DNA of 32,246 nucleotides from a virus: positions 1 to 32,246 of IMG/VR virus record IMGVR_UViG_3300030329_001258. One strand, written 5' to 3'. Each line of letters opens with the position of its first letter. Position 1 is the first letter of the stretch. Shown here piece after piece: positions 20,495-29,090 of this stretch. Below the pieces are notes generated by a model. It was not told where the DNA came from and did no database searches. It was given only the letters and a program-made list of their open reading frames with translations. The translations under genes and the position numbers were made by a program.

Positions 20495-21654
20495 TACTGA
20501 AGCCCCCATGACACCACGACGAGACCGCCGTTCTCTTCGTACCCGGCATAGTTGGTAGGTGGTGGCGTTGCTGGATATTCCTGTGATGGAGAGTTGTAAC
20601 AATGTGTGTACGACCTATTTACCGCACCGGTAGTTGAACCCGCTACCCTCCAGTAACACGGCTCCACATTGTCAACGGTGCCGCCCAACATGCTTGGAAA
20701 CAGCCCCGGAGTAACAGGCAGTGGGTCATTTGGCAGTATTTCAAACGGGTTCCCTTGGGCATCAACAAGTATATCTCCCACCAGTGCTGCCGCTCTGGTT
20801 GCGAGTGTATTTGGCAATGTGTTTCCACTGCAATCTTCTGACGGTAGGTTAATGCTTACGCATGGGAAGTTGGATGCACAATGAGTGTACATTGCGGCAC
20901 CATCACACAACAAACTGGCGTTGCTAGGGGACACCCACTGCATTGGCATTGTGGTATCAAAGTTCCATGTTGGATTTAATGACCCCTGCATGTACTCAAT
21001 AAATGGCACATCTATTGGAGTGATTGTTGCTCTCCATATTGGCATACACCCCTGCGGGCTTTCCACAATCGAAACGCTGGCATTGATGTTTACTTGATGA
21101 AGTTGGTATCCAACCTGCTGTATACCATCTTCTTGATATTGGAAGCCACCTTGCCCACACCATGGACTTGTCTGCGAGTAATAAGATTGCAGGTAGGGCC
21201 AAAGTACATCTACATCTTGCTCCCATTGCCCACCTTCGCCATAAGGATCAAGTGTAACTTGCCAGTTGAATATGCCGGGCTGACTGTTGTAACAGGTGGT
21301 TCCCAATGGTTGTGCTGTCGGGCTTTGTGTACATGATCCGTTGCAACAATCACTTGTGCAACTGCCTTGAGTCATTGGCATTCCGGGTGGAGGAGGACAA
21401 CAAGTACAGTTGCACGAACAATTTGATGATGTTGTCGCTGGTGTTTCGGACCACGACACGTTGTTATATAAAAACGATTGAAGCCCGAATAGCAATGGGG
21501 CATCGTAGTTCATTACCTCGCCGCAACAGTTGGTTTCTTCCCCGCCGCCACCGGGCGGGTCGCCTCCACCACCGGGAGGATCGCCACCGTCACCCGGCGG
21601 CTTGCCATCGTTGTTTGGATTGAAGCAGCAACAAGCGGCTGTAAGAATGCCCAT
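20494..21654 (-). CDS. Cysteine-rich structural protein with Gly/Pro repeat
   Basis: The 386-aa product contains 23 cysteines, a Pro/Gly repeat near residues 19-38 (DPPGGGG units), and a dense cluster NCSCNCTCC followed by PPPPGMP. The C-terminal two thirds look like beta-rich domains with isolated Cys. It sits between tail proteins and is probably virion-exposed, with disulfides or metal binding stabilising it. MGILTAACCCF at the start could be lipid-modified or a signal-like segment. No family is recognised. Confidence 0.55.
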   Translation of the reverse strand: MGILTAACCCFNPNNDGKPPGDGGDPPGGGGDPPGGGGEETNCCGEVMNYDAPLLFGLQSFLYNNVSWSETPATTSSNCSCNCTCCPPPPGMPMTQGSCTSDCCNGSCTQSPTAQPLGTTCYNSQPGIFNWQVTLDPYGEGGQWEQDVDVLWPYLQSYYSQTSPWCGQGGFQYQEDGIQQVGYQLHQVNINASVSIVESPQGCMPIWRATITPIDVPFIEYMQGSLNPTWNFDTTMPMQWVSPSNASLLCDGAAMYTHCASNFPCVSINLPSEDCSGNTLPNTLATRAAALVGDILVDAQGNPFEILPNDPLPVTPGLFPSMLGGTVDNVEPCYWRVAGSTTGAVNRSYTHCYNSPSQEYPATPPPTNYAGYEENGGLVVVSWGLQ

Positions 21655-22055
21655 TACGCCATCCCATAGAACCGGTTGCCTTGATTGTTGACCACGGCAT
21701 CATTAAGCAGGGATTGTGTTGGCGATACCGCCGTGTATTCAAGTCCGTAGGCCGTAACAGTAATCGAGTCCACCGTACCGGCCATTCCAGTTAGTGTGCT
21801 TGCGTTTGTAACTACAATGTTTGGCCTTATCAACGTGGTTGACCTTCCAGTCACCGCTTGTGCTGAGTACAACGCGTATTGGTTTGCTGCGGCCTCCCCG
21901 TTTGGCAAATCCCAAAGCGTAAACCTTGCGTCACTGGAATTGCTGTTCATTACAAAGATGGTTGTAATGACGGCTGCCTTGCCCGGCGGTGGTTGATAGA
22001 TGGTGATCTCTGTGCCGGGAAGTCGCACCTGTCCGAGTTTCATGGGCATAGCCAT
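21654..22055 (-). CDS. Putative tail/virion protein (133 aa)
   Basis: The product (GTEITIYQPPPGKAAVITTIFVMN, ARFTLWDLPNGEAA, TAYGLEYTA) has the alternating pattern of a beta sandwich. It is frequent in small virion decoration or tail-tip proteins. It overlaps both neighbours by one base (stop/start), so the three genes are translated in series. The exact role is not known. Confidence 0.55.
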   Translation of the reverse strand: MAMPMKLGQVRLPGTEITIYQPPPGKAAVITTIFVMNSNSSDARFTLWDLPNGEAAANQYALYSAQAVTGRSTTLIRPNIVVTNASTLTGMAGTVDSITVTAYGLEYTAVSPTQSLLNDAVVNNQGNRFYGMA

Positions 22056-23233
22056 TAGCCGCTACCTCCGTTCATCATCGTATTAATCACGCCGGGATCA
22101 AACTTGCGTCTGAATGCGGAACGCTTCTGAACCTTGCCAATGCTTTGACCGGTCAAGGGGTCCATCAAAGGTTCGGGATCGCCCGGATCACCCGGATCGC
22201 CCTTATCGTCCTTGTCTTCTTCTTTGCAAGCACACACTACCAGCGATGGATTCTTGAGATTGAATCCGAAGAACGGAACTCCACTTTGGTCTGATCCCGT
22301 TTCTGTTGATGTGTTGTTGTAGCCAAGCACGTTCATCATTACGGTTGTTCCGCGCTTAATCGGCTCATATACCCATGTGACTCCGCACTCTGCATTCTCA
22401 ATTCTGTCGCCATGCGTTTTGTTATTGAGTCCATGTCCAAATTCAGGCATGTTGTATGCGAATGCCCTGATTGGTTGGCCGGATTGTGTACCTAAACTCA
22501 TTTTGACTTCTGATGATGTATCAATGTCAGTTGCATAGTCATATACTTCAACAAGATATGGTGCGACTTCTCCGGTCTGATCTGCACCGGTCCACTCTAA
22601 TATCCTGCCAACGTAAGTTGCCGTGGTCGCCGTGTGGTAATACCCGTAGTAGTTAGGTGCAATGTTGCTGGTATCTTCGTTTCTGACTGACAACGGAAAC
22701 AACTGTACGGGTTGATTTGATAGTTCCGGTCCTGATTCTTCTGGTATTTGGTCGCCAAATAGACCGCCAACAGTTGGATCGTATGGGTTGGCCAAATTGA
22801 TTGCGTAGTTGTGGGACTCCCCCCTTGACGGGTCGCCGCTGTCTGGATCTTCGTATGGGCCAAATCCACCGACAGCCGGATTGTTGCTTGTTCTCCTTCG
22901 ACCCAAATCGTCAAAGGAAAACCCTGAAAAGATACCCTTGTCACGCCAATATGAAACTTCGGCCCAGTTGCACCCGTACACTTTGCGGGGTGCTGTTGGA
23001 GGAGATATGACTCGTGGTCCCCATGTTAGATAGGCGGTGATCGGCATGATCTGTCCGGTCTTATCGCCGCCCATCTGATTGCTAATGCTGTCCAGCTTGC
23101 CAACAGTTGTCAAAGTGTCCATCTGTGATTGCAATTCATTGAGCTTGTCAATAATTGCGTTCATGTCGGCAAAGGACATGCGGCCTAGCTGGCCAGATGT
23201 AAACTTTGGAATGTTGCTTGTGTCTTGGCCCAT
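22055..23233 (-). CDS. Putative tail protein with short collagen-like segment
   Basis: The 392-aa protein has an N-terminal coiled coil (SFADMNAIIDKLNELQSQMDTL), a large beta-type body, and near residue 345 a short collagen-like run (DKGDPGDPGDP) that could trimerise. The C-terminus is basic (KVQKRSAFRRKFDPG). The layout fits a trimeric tail or tip fibre. The start ATG 23233 shares its first base with the upstream stop. Confidence 0.5.
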   Translation of the reverse strand: MGQDTSNIPKFTSGQLGRMSFADMNAIIDKLNELQSQMDTLTTVGKLDSISNQMGGDKTGQIMPITAYLTWGPRVISPPTAPRKVYGCNWAEVSYWRDKGIFSGFSFDDLGRRRTSNNPAVGGFGPYEDPDSGDPSRGESHNYAINLANPYDPTVGGLFGDQIPEESGPELSNQPVQLFPLSVRNEDTSNIAPNYYGYYHTATTATYVGRILEWTGADQTGEVAPYLVEVYDYATDIDTSSEVKMSLGTQSGQPIRAFAYNMPEFGHGLNNKTHGDRIENAECGVTWVYEPIKRGTTVMMNVLGYNNTSTETGSDQSGVPFFGFNLKNPSLVVCACKEEDKDDKGDPGDPGDPEPLMDPLTGQSIGKVQKRSAFRRKFDPGVINTMMNGGSG

Positions 23234-23613
23234 TATGCGCTCATGATGAGGTATTGCAGATCGGTTGCACCCGTAACAGCTTGCGCAAATATGTTAACCG
23301 TACTCATGCGGGTAACGCAAAACTCGCCGGGCTTGAGCGTGAGGAAACTGTTGTATGTGCCGCTCAGTGATCCATCAGAAGTAGGACCGATGGTCACATT
23401 GTATTGAGTACCAACATTCCTGAAGTACGCATATCCAACGCTAGAGACTTCGCCCTTTGCCAGTTGCTCGTGCGACGATGTGCCGACATTCTGAACGCCG
23501 CCACTTGATACGGTGCTAGACAGGTCTGCTTTGATGGTTGGCGGCTTGAAATCCTCTTTGAAGTTTCTCTTGAGAACAGTAAAGCTGCCGTGGTGTGTGA
23601 TTTCGTTTGCCAT
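23233..23613 (-). CDS. Putative structural protein (126 aa)
   Basis: This 126-aa protein is Ser/Thr/Val-rich and beta-type (TISHTG-like start MANEITHHGSFTVL; VTIGPTSDGSLSGTYNSFLTLKPG). It lies between a larger tail protein and the coiled-coil fibre gene. It is probably a small tail-tip or decoration protein. No family is recognised. Confidence 0.5.
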   Translation of the reverse strand: MANEITHHGSFTVLKRNFKEDFKPPTIKADLSSTVSSGGVQNVGTSSHEQLAKGEVSSVGYAYFRNVGTQYNVTIGPTSDGSLSGTYNSFLTLKPGEFCVTRMSTVNIFAQAVTGATDLQYLIMSA

Positions 23614-23622
23614 GTCTATTGC

Positions 23623-24438
23623 CTAGAAGTATTGTGAAAGCTCTGTGAAGTCAGAGAGTTTGTTGAATGGTTGGATGTGACAGACGATCTTTGGTCTTGA
23701 TTCAGAGGATGTTCCTATGTCGCCTGATGGCAGTCGATATGGTTGCTGAACCAAGTGCTTGAACTGATCGTATTGGAACTTGTGCGACACCGATACATTG
23801 GTCAGAGATACCCTTTGTGCCGTAGCCCCAAGATAGACAGCGTATTCGGCTTCCAGTCCCTCAAAGTCGCTTTCGTTCCTTGTGCCGGTCATCGTTCGGA
23901 TCTTTGTCCATTCAATCTCGTCGATGTTTTCTACGACACGCACTACAAAGTCTATCTTAGACCTTGGTGCGCTGATTGGGTGCGGGCCTTGACTGATCGG
24001 TGTGCCACCAATGTGTTCGCTAGGAAGCATGCCTTCCTTGTTTAGATTTACTGTTTGCGGGTCCATGTAGAAGTTGTCAAACGATCCGCTAACGGTCGCA
24101 GAATATTCGATATAGCCCGGAGTGGTTGGCAGCGTTGGATCTTCTTTGTCATCGCCCGGCAGTGTACCGCCTTCACCTTGGTCGTAGTTGAATGCGACTT
24201 TCCACAAGTCGGAATGATTGGTGACCAAGTTAATTTCGAATCCAGCCACCGATATGCTGTCAAGTGCTGGATGCACGGAACCAATGTAGGGAAGCACATC
24301 GGTTTCTTCCACAGACATAAGATCAATCACGTCCGCTTCGCTGGTGGCTTCTTTCACATGAAAGGTGCGTGTCGCGGATAGACCGTTTTCGGAAACCGAC
24401 ATCCTGCGTTCGCCCATAAGTTCAATTGCGATTGCCAT
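23623..24438 (-). CDS. Putative distal tail protein
   Basis: The 271-aa product follows the tape measure directly, the usual place of the distal tail (Dit) or tail-tip hub protein. It is beta-rich, with RTFHVKEATSEADVIDLM and a middle with VSHKFQYDQFKHLVQQPYRLPSG. The assignment is by position, and a baseplate or adaptor role is equally possible. AAGGGATTACT precedes ATG 24438. Confidence 0.5.
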   Translation of the reverse strand: MAIAIELMGERRMSVSENGLSATRTFHVKEATSEADVIDLMSVEETDVLPYIGSVHPALDSISVAGFEINLVTNHSDLWKVAFNYDQGEGGTLPGDDKEDPTLPTTPGYIEYSATVSGSFDNFYMDPQTVNLNKEGMLPSEHIGGTPISQGPHPISAPRSKIDFVVRVVENIDEIEWTKIRTMTGTRNESDFEGLEAEYAVYLGATAQRVSLTNVSVSHKFQYDQFKHLVQQPYRLPSGDIGTSSESRPKIVCHIQPFNKLSDFTELSQYF

Positions 24439-24447
24439 AGTAATCCC

Positions 24448-25557
24448 TTAGAAGAATCCGACCGTTGTAGCTCTCATTGCGGCAAGAATCGGTCCCCGTA
24501 TAATTTCCAACATCTGAGATTGGATGTTTTTCATCTCGTCGTTGACTTTAGCTATTCTTTCTTGAACACCTGTACCAAACGTGAATGACCCCATCGCTGT
24601 AGATGCGGTTGCGGTGCTTGGTCCCAGTCCACCAAGTTGTGATTGCGCTGCGGCCATTTGTGACTTTAGACCTTCCATTTGCAATCGTTTCATGTTGGAT
24701 GTAATCCGAACTTCCTCGTCTTTCTTGGCTTTCTTTTCGGCGGCTATTCTTTCTTGCAGTGCCTTCATTTCTTCTTCACGTCTATCGCGATCCGCGCTTT
24801 CACGCATTGCGATCTCGATTTCCATGATTGTTCTCTTGGCGTGATGCTCCTCCTTGATCAATTGGAGCTTGGCTCGCCCTTCTCGCTTAAGTTCCTTGAG
24901 GGCTTCTTGCTTCTTTGCTTCGCGCAGGTCGGAATCAAGAATCACTTGCCGCTTTGCCTTGTGTTCGGCTAACAGATTTTCTCTTGCTATCTCTCGTCGT
25001 ACATCAATTGACTTAAGCGTTTCGCCACCGGCTTGTGACTGTGCCTTTCTTAACTTGAGTTCTTGCTCGGCCTTAAAAGCACCTTCTCGTGCAGCCACAA
25101 GAAGTTTGGCTGCTTCGGCTTGCTTTTTAATTGTTTCGGCCAGTTTGCGTGAGTCCTCTTCCATCTTGCGTATGCTAGATGACACGCCCAGTATGTTGTC
25201 AGCCAAGTTTTCTACTTGAGTGACAACGGCACCGAGTCCCGGCAAGTTTTTCAACACATCGGCTATCCCGCCCATGTGTTTGGCGACACCTTTGGCGTCA
25301 CCTTCCCAAGCTGCGGTAATCGCTCGCACGGCTTCGGTGGCCGTTCCGATTGCCGCCACAGTAACTTCCATTAGAGCATAGACCGATACAATCTTGGCAC
25401 CAATGTTGGCGACCTTTTCAAAGCTGCCGCCAGCTTTGCCCATTGACCTGTCCATCTTGTCGGCGGTTTGCTTGGTTTTCTTTTCTGCTTGATTAAGTGC
25501 TTTCTCAAGCTTGTCAATTCGTGCGACAATATCAACTTGTAGTTCACCTGATGCCAT
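24448..25557 (-). CDS. Tape measure protein (short)
   Basis: The 369-aa product starts MASGELQVDIVARIDKLEKAL, then a Lys/Ala-rich coiled coil, a hydrophobic span (VSVYALMEVTVAAIG at about 57-71), and a long charged helical region (about 130-310) of the type that sets tail length. It follows the tail chaperone genes as expected. At about 1.5 angstrom per residue it predicts a short tail of about 55 nm. It starts 14 nt inside the preceding small frame. Confidence 0.8.
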   Translation of the reverse strand: MASGELQVDIVARIDKLEKALNQAEKKTKQTADKMDRSMGKAGGSFEKVANIGAKIVSVYALMEVTVAAIGTATEAVRAITAAWEGDAKGVAKHMGGIADVLKNLPGLGAVVTQVENLADNILGVSSSIRKMEEDSRKLAETIKKQAEAAKLLVAAREGAFKAEQELKLRKAQSQAGGETLKSIDVRREIARENLLAEHKAKRQVILDSDLREAKKQEALKELKREGRAKLQLIKEEHHAKRTIMEIEIAMRESADRDRREEEMKALQERIAAEKKAKKDEEVRITSNMKRLQMEGLKSQMAAAQSQLGGLGPSTATASTAMGSFTFGTGVQERIAKVNDEMKNIQSQMLEIIRGPILAAMRATTVGFF

Positions 25558-25720
25558 GTTGCTTCCTCATTTGGTGTTCTACGAAACCTCGATTGTCGTT
25601 TGGTGGTGGTTCGCTTTCTGTGGCGAATGCGTTTACCAGTTCGTCAATCCAGATGAATGGCCATCGGAGCGGGTAATCGCCTTCTGCCATTCTGCATAGT
25701 GCGGCGGCAAGTTCGAGCAT
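25544..25720 (-). CDS. Tail assembly chaperone second part (possible frameshift product)
   Basis: This frame encodes MLELAAALCRMAEGDYPLRW, PFIWIDELVNAFATESEPP and a basic end, 58 aa from ATG 25720. In most long-tailed phages the two tail chaperones (lambda G and GT type) are joined by a -1 frameshift. Here the second frame is in the -1 frame of the first gene and stays open back through its stop, so a slip near the end would give PYLGGGEKK in its place. No ideal slippery heptamer is visible, so independent initiation at 25720 is possible. Confidence 0.6.
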   Translation of the reverse strand: MLELAAALCRMAEGDYPLRWPFIWIDELVNAFATESEPPPNDNRGFVEHQMRKQHGIR

Positions 25721-25746
25721 CGTTTGCTCTTTCTTCTCGCCACCGC

Positions 25747-26142
25747 CTAAGTAGGGTCCGTATCTTCACCTTCCTTATCAGTGAGAATGTCTAAGTCGAA
25801 TCCAAGAACCCTCAGTGCCACTTCAACGATGCTGTCTGCTGACAGTTCCATGAGCTTTTCATAGTCGCTTTGGTCTGCGACCCTTTTAATAATGAAGCAA
25901 GCGTTTTCGAGAACGAATGCGTATTTCAATGTGTGGCTTGCAAGCCCACGCTTTTCAGATAGTTCAGCTAGTTCCTTTGCTCGCACTTCCGGAGTGAGCT
26001 CGGCGTCCTTCATGTCTTGCAGCTTTGCTTTTCTTTCTCTTTGATAGAAAACCTCACCAAAGTTAATCATGTCCTCTACCGTTGGCCGCCTGAGAGTAAC
26101 TTCGTTGCCGCTTTTATCTTCGACAATCACTTCCGTATTCAT
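25747..26142 (-). CDS. Tail assembly chaperone, first part
   Basis: From ATG 26142 (site GGAGGATGCGAT; ATGA overlap with the previous gene) the 131-aa product has an N-terminal beta part (VIVEDKSGNEVTLRRPTVEDMINFGE), a charged helix (QRERKAKLQDMK), and helical C-terminal sequence ending in an acidic tail (DKEGEDTDPT). It lies between the tail tube and tape measure genes, the standard place of the tail chaperone that coats the tape measure before tube polymerisation. Confidence 0.7.
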   Translation of the reverse strand: MNTEVIVEDKSGNEVTLRRPTVEDMINFGEVFYQRERKAKLQDMKDAELTPEVRAKELAELSEKRGLASHTLKYAFVLENACFIIKRVADQSDYEKLMELSADSIVEVALRVLGFDLDILTDKEGEDTDPT

Positions 26143-26396
26143 ATCGCATCCTCCATTTTGAAAATTAGGGTGTTCCACTCCCACCGCCGCCGAATATCAA
26201 CATTGGTGGGAGCGTAGTGCTTACCGGTTCTTTTAAACATATCAGTATTGGCATCTCTGATCGCATAACCCTGCGCTTGCTCTAGTGGCGTTTCGGGTGA
26301 CACGCCCTTTTTGATGATTGTGCCATCGTGGTATTCGATGCGAACAACCCAGTCATCGCTACCCGGAACATGCAAAAGGTTATGGTCGTGATCCAT
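26139..26396 (-). CDS. Small protein in the tail module, unknown
   Basis: The 85-aa product (WVVRIEYHDGTIIKKGVSPETP, AIRDANTDMFKRTG, RRRWEWNTLIF) is a compact alpha/beta protein between the tail tube and the chaperone gene. No family is recognised. It is coupled to the chaperone by ATGA. It may be an accessory tail protein. Confidence 0.5.
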   Translation of the reverse strand: MDHDHNLLHVPGSDDWVVRIEYHDGTIIKKGVSPETPLEQAQGYAIRDANTDMFKRTGKHYAPTNVDIRRRWEWNTLIFKMEDAI

Positions 26397-26398
26397 TC

Positions 26399-26848
26399 TT
26401 AGCTTTCATCCCATGTTTCAGAAGCCACAACTCCGTTGCTTTGCTCAAAGTTGAATGTTACTGTCTGGTCGCCATTCTTGTCGACATTGACAGCGATTGA
26501 GTTAATTACTGCCGTAAGTTGCAGCTTGCAAACCGATCCACCGCCATAACCAGCGACAGCATTAGTTAGTGTGATTGCCACGCCGTCAGCGTCAGTATTG
26601 ACTGCACCACCCGCAAGGAAGCCAGCGTATGGGCTACTGTTGCCACTGTTGGCCTTGAGGTGCCCTCCGACAGAACCAGTGACATCGGAGATTCCAAGTC
26701 TACGCCTAGTACCCGTGTCGCCAAATCCCGTCATAACCGTTGACGTTCTGGTCAGAGTTGCGGCCCATGTCTTAATGTGTCCGGCATATTCGGTGCTAGA
26801 ATCAAATGCAAAGTCACCATCATTGCCCGTCAGATAAATCGTCGCCAT
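26399..26848 (-). CDS. Major tail (tube) protein
   Basis: The 149-aa beta-rich product (ATIYLTGNDGDFAFDSSTEYAG, KTWAATLTRTSTVMTG, AVNVDKNGDQTVTFNFEQSNGV) has the size and position of a tail tube subunit, after the tail terminator and before the chaperone. The strand pattern fits the HK97/lambda gpV-type fold. No signal peptide or membrane span is seen. Confidence 0.65.
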   Translation of the reverse strand: MATIYLTGNDGDFAFDSSTEYAGHIKTWAATLTRTSTVMTGFGDTGTRRRLGISDVTGSVGGHLKANSGNSSPYAGFLAGGAVNTDADGVAITLTNAVAGYGGGSVCKLQLTAVINSIAVNVDKNGDQTVTFNFEQSNGVVASETWDES

Positions 26849-26851
26849 TTT

Positions 26852-27262
26852 CTATACCCTTGTTGAAGTGACCGTAAAGGTCGTGTCGCTAGTAAGTTCT
26901 TGATCGTCCAGTGCCACCTCGCCAATGCTGGACATTTGCAAACATATTCTGTCTACGCCAGTTCCGACCGCAGCTTGGTACTCTCTTAGATCGGCCATCT
27001 GGTTGATAATCGTTAGATGATCTTCCACGCCCTTTGTAAAGTCCGTTCGTAGGGTAACGACCAGACTGGCTGTCACCCTTTCGTTGCCGTCAAAGCCTAT
27101 CTCCACTGTCGATCCCGCCATTTTCCATACCACATAGGGCTTGGTTGCGTTGGCCGTAGCAATTGTGTCGTAAATCCTGCTGCCGACAAGTGTGGTAAAC
27201 TCGCCAGTCCCCGTGCGGCTGAATAACGCCGCTTTGATTTGTTCATGCATCTCAAGAATCAT
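26852..27262 (-). CDS. Tail terminator-like protein
   Basis: The 136-aa product (ILEMHEQIKAALFSR, YDTIATANATKPYVVWKMAGS, LVVTLRTDFTKGVEDHL, RICLQMSS) fits the DUF3168/tail terminator pattern: helix, then strands. It would cap the tail end that joins the head. Its start shares one base with the stop of the neck gene upstream. Confidence 0.6.
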   Translation of the reverse strand: MILEMHEQIKAALFSRTGTGEFTTLVGSRIYDTIATANATKPYVVWKMAGSTVEIGFDGNERVTASLVVTLRTDFTKGVEDHLTIINQMADLREYQAAVGTGVDRICLQMSSIGEVALDDQELTSDTTFTVTSTRV

Positions 27263-27798
27263 TACTTCGATCCTTTGTAAAGCTGATTAGCTTTTTTGCT
27301 TGCAATGGCCATGTGGTTTTTGATGTGCTTATATGCCTTGCTATTGGTTGTAATTATTGCACGCAGCTTGTACTGGCCTTTCTTTATCGGGTTCGTGCCC
27401 GATACGGCTTTCATTGCGGGTTGCAAATACGGTCTTGGTAGCAGGTTATTTGGTCTGTATCCCCACTGAAGTGCCATAGCATATTTGAGAACATTACCTA
27501 TTCGCTTTTGACCCACCGTGGTCTTAATTTCTTTGCCGGGCTTTCCTTGATTGGGCTTTATGTATGCCCAAGACCTGCCAAGCGTTCCGGTTTGTTTGAA
27601 TGGCGGGCTGCCCGGTGGACTGTGTACGCGATTCTTTCCAGTTCCTCCACCACCCCTATTAAGTACCAGCTTAATGTTAGTTACGAATTCAAGTGAGATT
27701 TTCTGTGCGGCTTCCTGTAGCTCGTCTTGAATGATTTGCATGACCTGATCGACATCGAATTTGGCCGTTGCTTTTACGCTGACCTGCTTCTTTGCCAT
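27262..27798 (-). CDS. HK97 gp10-like tail completion/neck protein
   Basis: The 178-aa basic protein has the hallmark SPPGSPPFKQTGTLGRSW near residues 60-77 and RPYLQPAM near 121-128, as in HK97 gp10-like neck proteins. The N-terminus is helical. It completes the head-tail interface. It shares the head-closure module with its neighbours, and one-base stop/start overlaps join it to both. Confidence 0.8.
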   Translation of the reverse strand: MAKKQVSVKATAKFDVDQVMQIIQDELQEAAQKISLEFVTNIKLVLNRGGGGTGKNRVHSPPGSPPFKQTGTLGRSWAYIKPNQGKPGKEIKTTVGQKRIGNVLKYAMALQWGYRPNNLLPRPYLQPAMKAVSGTNPIKKGQYKLRAIITTNSKAYKHIKNHMAIASKKANQLYKGSK

Positions 27799-28151
27799 TA
27801 ACTTGCTCCCACATCAGAAGTGGCCGCAACGATGGTGTATGCCAATGCACCGGTGGTCTTGAAACCCGGATATGTAATGGTGTCGATTTGATAGATCACG
27901 CTGTCGATTTTCAGTCTTGCTTTGAGCGTCACGTTTGTATTATGTGACGGGATGTAAACAGTGACCGATCTTGGTGCTTGCAGCCCCTCGTCCATCATTT
28001 GTACCGCTTGTCCTGCGTCAGCTACATACGCTCTCACGGTTTCGGTATCCGAAAAGGTATATGCATCCGTGTTTACATCATCCGCGCTTACGGATGCTGT
28101 CTGGATGGTTACGTCCTTTCCTCTGGTATTTGCCAAGCCCAGTATTGTCAT
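27798..28151 (-). CDS. Head closure / head-tail adaptor protein
   Basis: The 117-aa beta-type product (ILGLANTRGKDVTIQTASVSADD, VTVYIPSHNTNVTLKARLKIDSVIYQIDTI) fits the SPP1 gp16/HK97 gp7-like head-closure group, with its 'measured value plus uncertainty' loop. It lies between the connector and the gp10-like gene, the order seen in many siphoviruses. It overlaps the connector gene by 4 nt (ATGA). Confidence 0.65.
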   Translation of the reverse strand: MTILGLANTRGKDVTIQTASVSADDVNTDAYTFSDTETVRAYVADAGQAVQMMDEGLQAPRSVTVYIPSHNTNVTLKARLKIDSVIYQIDTITYPGFKTTGALAYTIVAATSDVGAS

Positions 28152-29017
28152 CTGATATCCCTGTGCGATGCCAGAGTTTCCATCACATCCTCAATTGCCG
28201 ATGCCGATTCTCTGAGGCTGTATGAGTAATCGCCAAGCGATTCGCTGGACACATTCGGATCATGGTCCCTAGTCGTAAACAGCTTTTGGATCACTTCGAG
28301 GCACGCTTGTTGAATGTCTGCCGGAATGTTGACATAGCCCGCCTTGTACCAAACCAAGATTGACTGGAATGTGTTGGGAAAGTCAACCGGATAGTCTCGG
28401 TACTCGCCCATCCACAGTGGCGAAGATCGAAGATGAACAACACCCTCGACCGGATCAATTCGGTATTCGTTCTCTGCCTCTGGCGGGTAGGTGAATGTTG
28501 CCGATGTTGTCTTGACATCTCGGCCCTCGTACCTGTGAAGCCATTGTGCTGGCACGTTGTTTTGCAAAGTCGAGTTGAACCCGGTGGTCAAACTAATCGT
28601 GGCCGATAGTTTGCTTGCCGTGTCGTTTGCCCCTGCTGTTATGTCAAGCGTTGTAGTGGTGACAGTTCCAGTGCTGGTAATTCTTGTCAACACGCAGGAT
28701 TCTTCGTTGATGCTTACGGTCGTTGACAGATCAGTAGCGTCTGTGCTGGACACGGTAAAGGCATTGCCCACCCCGTAAGCGATTAGTCTGGTGTGGATGA
28801 CGGGAAAGTTCTTGAGTCGTATGTCTCTTTGTCCCGTTCCATCATGCCATTCGTAGTATTCTCTGGCAGCAAACTTTCGATCACAGTAGCCTTCAAGATA
28901 ATAAGTGGCCCTGTTAATCGTATTGGTCAGGATATCGTCGTATGTGCTGCCAGTGATGTTCAGATACTCTTTGGTATCTGAAAGGTTTACCAAAGCGTAT
29001 GTGTCGAGTGATGGCAT
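28148..29017 (-). CDS. Head-tail connector protein with beta insertion
   Basis: N- and C-terminal parts (LVNLSDTKEYLNITGSTYDDILTNTINRATYYLEGY and ADIQQACLEVIQKLF) are the helical core of the HK97 gp6/SPP1 gp15 connector that caps the portal. The 289-aa length exceeds the usual 100-130 aa because a Ser/Thr-rich beta domain (about 90-190) sits between them. That domain might be surface-exposed. The ribosome site AGGT lies inside a perfect hairpin (29020-29037). The start is ATG 29017. Confidence 0.7.
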   Translation of the reverse strand: MPSLDTYALVNLSDTKEYLNITGSTYDDILTNTINRATYYLEGYCDRKFAAREYYEWHDGTGQRDIRLKNFPVIHTRLIAYGVGNAFTVSSTDATDLSTTVSINEESCVLTRITSTGTVTTTTLDITAGANDTASKLSATISLTTGFNSTLQNNVPAQWLHRYEGRDVKTTSATFTYPPEAENEYRIDPVEGVVHLRSSPLWMGEYRDYPVDFPNTFQSILVWYKAGYVNIPADIQQACLEVIQKLFTTRDHDPNVSSESLGDYSYSLRESASAIEDVMETLASHRDIR

Positions 29018-29019
29018 TG

Positions 29020-29037
29020 TTTACCTCGTTAGGTAAA
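29020..29037 (-). promoter_or_regulatory. Hairpin sequestering the connector ribosome site
   Basis: On the - strand TTTACCT-AACG-AGGTAAA is a perfect 7-bp stem with a tetraloop; the 3' arm contains the Shine-Dalgarno AGGT of the connector gene. Translation of this gene could depend on opening the hairpin. Confidence 0.7.
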
Positions 29038-29074
29038 AGGGGCCAGCGGGAGCGCACATATTCCCGCCGACCCC
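29034..29074 (-). terminator. Intrinsic-terminator-like hairpin after the 153-aa gene
   Basis: On the - strand GGGG-TCG-GCGGGA pairs with TCCCGC-TGG-CCCC around a short loop and is followed by TTTTA. It would reduce read-through from the capsid genes into the connector and tail genes, setting their ratio. Confidence 0.7.
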
Positions 29075-29090
29075 GGAGGATGAAACCGTA

